Shown here in pieces: positions 45,398 through 51,297 of a stretch of 51,297 bases of DNA. The first letter of the stretch is position 1, and each line of letters starts with the position of its first letter. The stretch covers positions 1-51,297 of the forward strand of contig CAZMFZ010000007.1 in assembly GCA_964565665.1 (NCBI GenBank), given 5' to 3'. The position numbers were made by a program, and so were the translations under genes. The DNA comes from CAZMFZ01 sp964565665. GTDB lineage: Bacteria > Bacteroidota > Bacteroidia > Cytophagales > UBA9547. The notes beneath the pieces were generated by a model. The model was given only the letters and a program-made list of their open reading frames with translations, did no database searches and was not told the DNA's origin.

Positions 45398-45790
45398 ATG
45401 ATGACCAAACAAGAACATATCGACTTTTGGAAAAACAGTGCCTTACGTGATGGGGAAAGCGTGCAAGTACTATTCGAAGGTAAGCAATACATGCAAGCCT
45501 TATTTTTTTCGCATTTGGTAATTGAGAAATTATTAAAAGCACTTTGGATAAAAGACAATGACGAAAATACCCCACCTTTTAGTCACAACTTAGAATATCT
45601 TTACAATCAAACTGATTTGGAACTTGACAATACTTTATCTGATTTATTTCCAATAATAAATAACTGGAATATTGAAGGCAGGTACCAAGACTATAAAGAC
45701 AAATTTTATAAAAAATGTACTTACGCTTATACCACTGAAAAAATAGCAGAAGTAGAATTACTCAAACAATGCTTAGTCGAAAATTTGTAA
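45398..45790 (+). CDS. HEPN-domain protein (toxin of HEPN/MNT pair)
   Basis: 130 residues. HEPN pattern: DFWKNSALRDGESVQVLFEGKQYMQALFFSHLVIEKLLKALWIK, then a loop with His (SHNLEYLYNQ) and GRYQDYKDKF, the RYxDY segment common in COG2250 proteins. HEPN toxins are RNases, or are AMPylated by their MNT partner. The start ATGATG has two adjacent options. It overlaps the MNT gene by 22 bp. Confidence 0.85.
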   Translation: MMTKQEHIDFWKNSALRDGESVQVLFEGKQYMQALFFSHLVIEKLLKALWIKDNDENTPPFSHNLEYLYNQTDLELDNTLSDLFPIINNWNIEGRYQDYKDKFYKKCTYAYTTEKIAEVELLKQCLVENL

Positions 45791-46122
45791 AAAAATATAT
45801 TCAAGATTTTTTAGCAGAGCTTACAAAGGTGTATGGCTACAAGCCACAAAGGGCAGTATTGTTCGGCTCAGTGGCCAAAATGAATACCCATGAACATTCT
45901 GATATTGATTTAGCCCTTTGGGATGCCAGATTTGAAGGTTGCAGGCCTATTGATTGCGAGCCTATTGCAAGATTACTTTCCAAATTTTACCTTATAGAGT
46001 TGCACACATTCGAGCTTTCTGATACTTCTGATACCCATCCTTTTGTATTTGAAATAGAAAAGAAAGGTGTCGAAATCGGAATTTGCGGTACTGAGGAAAG
46101 TCTAATAGGTGTCAGTTTGTAA
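45769..46122 (+). CDS. MNT-type nucleotidyltransferase (antitoxin of HEPN/MNT pair)
   Basis: 117 residues. Minimal nucleotidyltransferase fold with motif FGSVAKMNTHEHSDIDLAL (GS...DxD) near residues 31-50 and a third acidic position in LIELHTFELSD. In known pairs the MNT protein neutralises HEPN by adding AMP. The catalytic residues look intact. It overlaps the HEPN gene by 22 bp. Confidence 0.87.
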   Translation: MLSRKFVKKYIQDFLAELTKVYGYKPQRAVLFGSVAKMNTHEHSDIDLALWDARFEGCRPIDCEPIARLLSKFYLIELHTFELSDTSDTHPFVFEIEKKGVEIGICGTEESLIGVSL

Positions 46123-46148
46123 ATGCTTCAACCCTGCAATCCATTCAT

Positions 46149-47621
46149 TTACCTGCTATAATTTGGTGCTTCCTTAGTAATCTGAATATCGTGCGGATGG
46201 CTTTCTTTTACACCTGCTGAAGTTATTTTTACAAACTGGGCGTTTTTCAAATCTTCTACTGTTTTTGCTCCGCAATAGCCCATGCCTGCTTTCAGACCAC
46301 CTACCATTTGGTATAATGTTTCCACCACTGTGCCTTTGTAGGGTACTCTTCCTACTATTCCCTCTGGCACAAGCTTTTTTATATCGTCTTCTGCATCTTG
46401 AAAATAACGGTCTTTCGAGCCAGTTTCCATGGCTTCGAGCGACCCCATTCCTCTGTAATCTTTAAATTTTCTGCCTTCAAAAATAGTCACATTGCCTGGA
46501 GCTTCCTCGGTGCCTGCCAATATGGAGCCAATCATAATAGTAGAAGCACCGCCCGCAATAGCCTTTACCAAATCCCCCGAATAGCGTATGCCGCCATCAG
46601 CAATTATAGGTACGCCCGAGCCTTCTATTGCCTTTGCCGATTCTATTACGGCCGAAAGCTGGGGCATCCCCACTCCGGCAACTATGCGCGTGGTGCAAAT
46701 ACTGCCCGGCCCCACACCTACTTTTATAGCATCTGCACCCGCATCTGCTAAGGCTTTGGCTGCTTGCCCTGTGGCTATATTGCCTGCTATCACCTGCAAA
46801 TCTCCAAAATGTTGCTTCACACGTTTTACAGTATCAATCACCCCTTTTGAATGCCCATGAGCAGTATCAATGCTTATTACATCTACTCCTGCCGCTTTTA
46901 AAGCTGATATTCTCTCTAAAATATCGGGTGTCACGCCTACCGCAGCACCTACTCGTAGGCGTCCAAATTCATCTTTGCATGCGTTTGGTCTGTCTTTTTT
47001 CTTTAAAATATCACCATAGGTTATCAGCCCAAGCAATTTCCCTTCTTTATTTACAATTGGAAGTTTTTCAATTTTGTATTTCTGAAGAATAGATTCGGCC
47101 TCTTCCAATCTAGCTCCTTCGGGGGCAGTTATCAGGTTTTCCTTCGTCATAATATCGATAATAGGCTTTTGGTTGTCACGCTCAAATCTAATATCACGGT
47201 TGGTGATAATGCCAACTAAAGTACCCTCATTATTGATTACTGGAATGCCGCCAATGCGAAATTCACGCATAATGTGCAGGGCATCGCCCAACACAGAATT
47301 GTCATACAAAGTAATGGGATCGAGTATCATGCCGCTTTCGGCTCGCTTTACCTTGCGTACTTGCTTGGCTTGCTCATCGATGCTCATATTTTTGTGAATG
47401 AAACCTATACCGCCCTCATGAGCCATAGCGATAGCCATTTGGTATTCGGTTACAGTATCCATAGCAGCCGATACGAGTGGAATATTGAGTTTTATTTTTC
47501 TAGTTAAATAAGTAGAAGTATCGGTTTCGCGGGGAAGTACTTCGGAATAAGCGGGTAGAAGAAGCACATCATCGTAGGTGAGGGCTTCGAAAAGTATTTT
47601 AGGATTTGCTTGTGTGGACAT
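46149..47621 (-). CDS. guaB: IMP dehydrogenase
   Basis: NAD-dependent oxidation of IMP to XMP, guanine nucleotide synthesis. 490 residues. N-terminal barrel part (ALTYDDVLLLPAYSEV), two CBS domains at about 95-200, catalytic Cys loop VGVGPGSICTTRIVAGVG near 303 and the flap EGIVGRVPYKG. The 3' end faces the HEPN/MNT pair. Confidence 0.97.
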   Translation of the reverse strand: MSTQANPKILFEALTYDDVLLLPAYSEVLPRETDTSTYLTRKIKLNIPLVSAAMDTVTEYQMAIAMAHEGGIGFIHKNMSIDEQAKQVRKVKRAESGMILDPITLYDNSVLGDALHIMREFRIGGIPVINNEGTLVGIITNRDIRFERDNQKPIIDIMTKENLITAPEGARLEEAESILQKYKIEKLPIVNKEGKLLGLITYGDILKKKDRPNACKDEFGRLRVGAAVGVTPDILERISALKAAGVDVISIDTAHGHSKGVIDTVKRVKQHFGDLQVIAGNIATGQAAKALADAGADAIKVGVGPGSICTTRIVAGVGMPQLSAVIESAKAIEGSGVPIIADGGIRYSGDLVKAIAGGASTIMIGSILAGTEEAPGNVTIFEGRKFKDYRGMGSLEAMETGSKDRYFQDAEDDIKKLVPEGIVGRVPYKGTVVETLYQMVGGLKAGMGYCGAKTVEDLKNAQFVKITSAGVKESHPHDIQITKEAPNYSR

Positions 47622-47963
47622 GGCAAATAGATTAGAATGGCTATTTGCGGTGTAAAGTTAGCATTCAATGGGTGAATGCCCAAATAAATATAGCAATTGT
47701 GGTTTGCGATTTAAATAGCACTATTAAAAGTGCTAATGCCATTTTCATAATCCAAATAAAATTTTTATTCCAATTCCGATACAATACTCATTTATGATTT
47801 TATCAAGATGTTGATTTTATGCCATTTTGAATTAATACACTTACTTTAGTTATTGATGATAAATCTCGATTTTAATATTTTCAAAATAATTATCTATACT
47901 TCTTGCGTAAATGAAGCTGACTCACTAATATTGCAGCCCGTTTGAAAAAACAAAGATAAAAAT
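47622..47963. other. 342-bp intergenic region
   Basis: AT-rich spacer between guaB and tRNA-Asn. I see no open frame, repeat or RNA gene; the guaB promoter should lie in its left part. Confidence 0.5.
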
Positions 47964-48037
47964 TCTTCCTTAGCTCAGCTGGTTAGAGCACTAGACTGTT
48001 AATCTGGGGGTCCTTGGTTCGAGCCCAAGAGGGAGAG
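47964..48037 (+). tRNA. tRNA-Asn (anticodon GTT)
   Basis: Acceptor TCTTCCT pairs with AGGGAGA. D arm GCTCAGCTGGTTAGAGC, anticodon loop CTGTTAA giving GTT, T arm CTTGG-TTCGAGC-CCAAG. CCA not encoded. Confidence 0.93.
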
Positions 48038-48038
48038 C

Positions 48039-48079
48039 AAAACCCGATTCCGATACCTTTCGTGATTCGGGTTTTTTTT
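48039..48079 (+). terminator. Intrinsic terminator after tRNA-Asn
   Basis: AAACCCGAT pairs with ATTCGGGTT around a loop, followed by eight T. Confidence 0.8.
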
Positions 48080-48209
48080 ATGCCTATTTTTCTGATACTG
48101 GGCAAATGCGTTTAACGTCAAGAAGGATGCCTCAAATAGGGTGAAAAATGGAAAACCCTTGATAAGTACTCACAGTTAATCAGCAACGATAGCTATCGAG
48201 AATTAAAGT

Positions 48210-48395
48210 CTATACTTTGCTTGGTGTAGATTTTACCAAACCAATTCCTGCAGTGAAAAATACTCCACTTACTACAAAAACGATAAGGGCGTTTGTCCAA
48301 TCTTTTTTGTTTTTTATAAAGCTGAAAGCCCCATAGCAAATTCCAATTATACCTAAGATTGTAAGTATAGTGCCGAAAGTTTTTTTTATGTCCAT
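48210..48395 (-). CDS. Small two-helix membrane protein
   Basis: 61 residues with two membrane segments (TFGTILTILGIIGICYGAFSFI and ALIVFVVSGVFFTAGIGLV) and a polar KNKKDWTN turn. Small proteins of this pattern are common in Bacteroidota; the function is unknown. An 18-bp palindrome lies 51 bp upstream of the ATG (48446-48463). Confidence 0.7.
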   Translation of the reverse strand: MDIKKTFGTILTILGIIGICYGAFSFIKNKKDWTNALIVFVVSGVFFTAGIGLVKSTPSKV

Positions 48396-48445
48396 AAAAA
48401 AAAGATGTAAAATAATTGTACCACCAGCGATAATTACCCCAAATA

Positions 48446-48463
48446 ATTAGCGAATTCGCTAAT
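48446..48463. promoter_or_regulatory. 18-bp perfect palindrome, possible operator
   Basis: ATTAGCGAATTCGCTAAT, 51 bp upstream of the small membrane protein start. The regulator is unknown. Confidence 0.4.
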
Positions 48464-48539
48464 AAGAACATTGTTGGAGGTATCGCTTTCATTAGCAATT
48501 CAAGAAAAACACAAGCATAAAATTAATCGAAAATAGCAG

Positions 48540-48645
48540 CTAGCCTGTGCCCTTTGCTAATTTCTTTAATTCGTTTGTAGATTCGTTATTTGCATCAAAA
48601 TTATAGAAAACCCAGGTCGTTATTAAATAAGAAAAGTAAAGGAAT
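48540..48645 (-). pseudogene. Possible 3' fragment of a small membrane protein
   Basis: A 34-codon frame without a start codon, FLYFSYLITTWVFYNFD then NNESTNELKKLAKGTG, ends with TAG at 48540-48542 and is closed upstream by TAA about 35 bp before the first CRISPR repeat. It reads like a protein C-terminus whose 5' part has been lost next to the array. Weak evidence. Confidence 0.25.
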
Positions 48646-48680
48646 TACTAATGTAGCATTGTATTGTGACAGAATTTCTG

Positions 48681-48879
48681 GTTGTGATTTGCTTTCAATT
48701 AATGATCTTTGATCTATCTTAAACAACCTGGAATCGGATTTATCTACGAAGAAATTGTTGTGATTTGCTTTCAATTAATGATCTTTGATCTATCTTAAAC
48801 AACGATTTTGATAATAATGGGAATTATCAATAGTTGTGATTTGCTTTCAATTAACGATCTTTGATCTATCTTAAACAAC
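48681..48879 (+). CRISPR. CRISPR array, left part (3 repeats, 2 spacers)
   Basis: 47-nt repeats at 48681-48727, 48757-48803 and 48833-48879, beginning GTTGTGATTTGCTTTC and ending CTTAAACAAC. Spacers 48728-48756 and 48804-48832 are 29 nt each. Repeat 3 has ATTAACG where repeats 1-2 have ATTAATG. The repeat length and start match type II-C arrays of Bacteroidota. After repeat 3, 20 nt of a third spacer (48880-48899) precede a mobile cassette; the array resumes at 50814. Confidence 0.97.
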
Positions 48880-48968
48880 AACGTGCGGATATACAGGTGT
48901 TAGCAGAAAACTTAGAAAATTAGCTACTACATGCAAACTATTTATTCACTATAATAACAAATAAAAAA

Positions 48969-50128
48969 ATGAAAAAAGTTTATCTGATCACAACCGTATT
49001 ACTATTATCATACTTCTCATACAGTCAAGTATTGTATGACAATATGCCTGAAGGAATAAGTAATTATGCTACTAATGTGTGTAAATGGAGTGGATGTAAT
49101 GTAACTTATTATTTTCAGAATACTTCATCAGACATTAATTCTACTGATGCCAAAAATGCTATAAAATGGGCATTTAATCTATGGGCCAATGAATTGGGTG
49201 GAGCTTTGACATTTACAGAAGTTACTAGTAGTGCATCTGCAAATATAATTATTTTGTGGGGGTCAGGCGACCATGGAGACGGAAACCCATTTGATGGAAC
49301 AAATGGTGTTTTAGCTCATGCTTTTTATCCTTGTGGAGGAGGTGCAGGCTATCCAGGAGATTTACATTTTGATGAAAGTGAAACATGGACTATTTCGACA
49401 AGTNNNNNNNNNNNNNNNNNNNNNNNNNNNNNNNNNNNNNNNNNNNNNNNNNNNNNNNNNNNNNNNNNNNNNNNNNNNNNNNNNNNNNNNNNNNNNNNNN
49501 NNNTCAGCCAATTGATTTATATACAGTTGCTGCACATGAAATAGGTCATTCTTTAGGATTTGCCCATTCCTCTAACTCTAGTGCTTTGATGTATGCATAT
49601 TATTCAGGGTCTCACAGATACTTATCATCGGATGATATTTCAGGGATCAAAAGCATATATCCCTGTTCCCCTGTTTCAACACCTACTTCAATTTCATTCC
49701 CTCGAATGGGATCGACATGCTACTACAAAGTTACTTGTGCAGCGGTCTCAGGTGCAAAGACATATTCTTGGACTGCTACAGGAGGCTATGGATCAGCAAC
49801 AACTTCAACAAATGTTTGGCTAGCAGAAATTTTACAGGGTACAATAACTGCTACTGTAAAAGCAAGTAATTGTTGTAATACTTCTGGCACATCTTCTCGT
49901 ACTGTATCTCTATCTCGTATCACAGGGAGTTGTATGTACAGATTGGGTGCAGAAGAATATGAAATAGAGTCAGATTCACTTATACCAGAACAAACTAACT
50001 TTACAATTTACCCTAACCCTTCCTCGTCAGGTATAATAAATTTTGCAAATAACTATGCTATCGAAAATACAGTTATTTTTCGCGATTTGACTGGTAAAAT
50101 CATTTTAGTCAAAACAATTACTGCATAA
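48969..50128 (+). CDS. Matrixin-like metalloprotease with truncated T9SS domain
   Basis: Signal peptide MKKVYLITTVLLLSYFSYSQ, then an M10-type catalytic domain. Zinc motif HEIGHSLGFAH follows TVAA, and the Met-turn is SALMYAYY. The 100-N run (49404-49503) lies just before the zinc motif, between HFDESETW and QPIDLYTVAA. The frames differ across it, so the gap length is not real. A PKD/Ig-like region follows, then a T9SS type A domain (FTIYPNPSSSG). An in-frame TAA (50126-50128) cuts off the last 26 codons; GNIDISALQTGIYSIYI continues in frame to TAA at 50207-50209. Secretion by T9SS is doubtful unless the stop is an error. Confidence 0.8.
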
Positions 50129-50237
50129 CGTGGCAATATTGATATTTCTGCTTTACAAACTGGAATATATTCGATTTATATAGAAAAAAGCGTAGAAAAA
50201 AACCTATAAGATTCATTAAACAATAAAATATACTATT

Positions 50238-50672
50238 ATGAAAAACATCATATTCATTGCTTCGATTATATTATTGTCTTGTAAAGAAAGTAAAAATATC
50301 ATTCCAAACAATCCCCAAGTTTATATTGATACGTGTGGCAAGTTAAACGGCAAGGTTAACATTAGAATTAAAAATGTAAGTAATTACACTTACGAAAAAT
50401 TTTCTTACGACCAAAAAGGAGGCTTTAAGAACAACCCAAAATATGAGAAAATTTATGGGAATTTACCTGCTAGTGAAACTAGTTGCTATCGTGCTTACGA
50501 TTCGTCTTATAGTATTGGTACTATTAGAGCAACAATTAACAGCGAAGAAATTGTCATGTCCCCCATAGATTATGTTGGCGAAATCCTTTTATCTAATGGA
50601 GACTATACCTTGACAGTAGATATTCCAGATATTTCAAGAAGAATGTATGTCACTACTTTAACAAAAGAATAA
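50238..50672 (+). CDS. Small lipoprotein carried by the cassette
   Basis: 144 residues; signal peptide MKNIIFIASIILLSC with lipobox LLSC at residues 12-15. The mature part is beta-rich (KVNIRIKNVSNYTYEKFSY, LSNGDYTLTVDI), without recognisable family motifs. Its stop is 8 bp before the attC. It lies 110 bp after the protease's premature stop (28 bp after the restored one), so both genes share one cassette with no attC between them. Confidence 0.75.
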   Translation: MKNIIFIASIILLSCKESKNIIPNNPQVYIDTCGKLNGKVNIRIKNVSNYTYEKFSYDQKGGFKNNPKYEKIYGNLPASETSCYRAYDSSYSIGTIRATINSEEIVMSPIDYVGEILLSNGDYTLTVDIPDISRRMYVTTLTKE

Positions 50673-50680
50673 AAGTCTTC

Positions 50681-50809
50681 TGCTAACATTATATTTATTA
50701 TAAAAGGGGGCAGTTGGTAGGTCGTTGTTTTGTTCTCCTGCGTAGCTGGTTTCGGGGGATACTTTCGCAGTCCTGTCGCCCCTTTCACCATAAATATTTA
50801 ACGTTAGGT
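50681..50809 (+). other. attC-like recombination site (129 bp)
   Basis: Left core TGCTAAC (50681-50687) and right core GTTAGGT (50803-50809, GTTRRRY) bound an imperfect inverted repeat. Left-arm blocks TTTAT, AAAAGGGG and CAG pair with CTG, CCCCTTT and ATAAA on the right, with bulges. The central region holds a second hairpin (CTGCG/CGCAG, about 50739-50770). Length and single-strand hairpin layout fit attC sites (57-141 bp). Confidence 0.75.
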
Positions 50810-50813
50810 GCAA

Positions 50814-51297
50814 GTTGTGATTTGCTTTCAATTAACGATCTTTGATCTATCTTAAACAACACGTCCCAGCACGCTATGAAGCCGATTATGGTTGTGATTT
50901 GCTTTCAATTAATGATCTTTGATCTATCTTAAACAACTTATGTGCAAAAAATACAGGTTGCTACAGAGTTGTGATTTGCTTTCAATTAATGATCTTTGAT
51001 CTATCTTAAACAACCTCGTTAGACCATTTGCCTTCTTGAATGCTGTTGTGATTTGCTTTCAATTAATGATCTTTGATCTATCTTAAACAACACCTATAGA
51101 AACGATGTTTTAAAAAGACTTGTTGTGATTTGCTTTCAATTAACGATCTTTGATCTATCTTAAACAACTGAAAGATTAAAAAGCATATCCGACATTGTGT
51201 TGTGATTTGCTTTCAATTAATGATCTTTGATCTATCTTAAACAACAAAAGGATTGCTGATTTGATTAACAAATCTGTTGTGATTTGCTTTCAATTAA
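50814..51297 (+). CRISPR. CRISPR array, right part, running off the window
   Basis: Repeats at 50814-50860, 50891-50937, 50968-51014, 51045-51091, 51122-51168, 51199-51245 and a cut copy from 51276. All six complete spacers are 30 nt (50861-50890, 50938-50967, 51015-51044, 51092-51121, 51169-51198, 51246-51275). The first and fifth repeats have the ATTAACG variant, the others ATTAATG. Same repeat as the left part. cas genes, leader and tracrRNA are not visible and should lie to the right or elsewhere. Confidence 0.98.

Larger units (their letters stand above)
48900..50803 (+). mobile_element. Integron-type gene cassette inside a CRISPR spacer
   Basis: The segment has single-cassette structure. 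It starts after G48899 as TTAGCAGAA, holds two genes in one orientation, and ends in a 129-bp attC-like hairpin closing at G50803|TTAGGT. The cassette 5' end GTTAGCAGAA is complementary to the start of the attC (TTCTGCTAAC, 50678-50687). Left (48880-48899, 20 nt) and right (50804-50813, 10 nt) flanks join to a 30-nt spacer bounded by CRISPR repeats. The 100-N gap at 49404-49503 lies inside, so the length is nominal. No integrase is nearby. Confidence 0.8.

Noticed and set aside
49404..49503. A frameshift in the cassette protease
   Set aside because: The frames differ only across a 100-N placeholder of arbitrary length; matrixin homology on both sides suggests a much shorter true gap.
48898..50689. 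A transposon bounded by inverted repeats TGTTAGCAGAARACTT
   Set aside because: There is no transposase and no target duplication at these ends, and 124 bp would remain between the right repeat and the next CRISPR repeat. The cassette model explains these bases as attC and restores a 30-nt spacer.
48681..51297. cas genes or a tracrRNA within the window
   Set aside because: No cas9, cas1 or cas2 product is visible, and I found no anti-repeat complementary to GTTGTGATTTGC by eye outside the arrays. They are presumably to the right of the window.

Overview
The window is a low-GC draft scaffold (N runs at 1869-1878, 4796-4805 and 49404-49503) from a member of the Bacteroidota. The evidence is type IX secretion C-terminal domains, imelysin/di-heme oxidoreductase lipoproteins, bacillithiol deacetylase BshB1, TAnnTTTG-type promoters, an IPExxxVDY-family protein next to pyk, and 47-nt CRISPR repeats of the kind found with type II-C systems in this phylum. 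The order cannot be fixed from the sequence alone.

Layout. 1-4.8 kb: cut-off Cys-rich lipoprotein, a NatAB-like ABC exporter, a methyltransferase and a LolA-like exported protein. 4.9-8.2 kb: panB facing an operon of DUF2188, a TIR/deoxyribosyltransferase-like protein and gpmI. 8.3-11.7 kb: a His/Arg-rich secreted protein, an RNA methyltransferase, bshB1, a TerC-like protein and tRNA-Pro. 12-14.4 kb: feoAB. 14.5-22 kb: a T9SS-type protein, a nitrilase-family amidase, a membrane PP2C phosphatase, DUF2442, rbfA, a LolC/E-like permease, an MFS gene broken by an amber codon and a 42-bp tandem repeat. 22.2-24.2 kb: an unknown gene and a tandemly duplicated toxin-antitoxin module, one copy decayed. 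24.4-30 kb: alkaline phosphatase and an imelysin/di-heme oxidoreductase/imelysin iron cluster. 30-37.8 kb: housekeeping genes pgi, a histidine kinase, rnc-fabF-acpP, IPExxxVDY and pyk. 37.9-41.2 kb: two medium-chain dehydrogenases and a TIM-barrel sugar isomerase-like gene with C/G-rich palindromes. 41.3-44.9 kb: an HTTM protein and a TonB receptor. 44.9-46.1 kb: toxin-antitoxin remnants and an intact HEPN/MNT pair. 46.1-48.4 kb: guaB, tRNA-Asn and a small membrane protein. 48.7 kb to the end: a CRISPR array interrupted by a mobile gene cassette.

The most striking observation is at the right end. Three CRISPR repeats (48681-48879) and at least seven more with the same sequence (from 50814) are separated by about 1.9 kb that has the anatomy of one integron gene cassette. 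It starts G|TTAGCAGAA, carries two co-oriented genes (a T9SS-type matrixin protease and a lipoprotein), and ends in a 129-bp imperfect hairpin that looks like an attC site. The 7-bp start of that hairpin is complementary to the cassette's own 5' end, as in a true cassette. Removing the cassette restores a spacer of exactly 30 nt, the length of all six complete downstream spacers. This is best read as an integron cassette integrated at a GTTRRRY site inside a CRISPR spacer. No cas genes, tracrRNA or integrase are in the window.

A second pattern links feoA and the imelysin operon. Both have a near-identical 13-bp element with core AATTAGTCTAA placed just downstream of a Bacteroidota-type -7 element, suggesting one iron-responsive repressor controls both.
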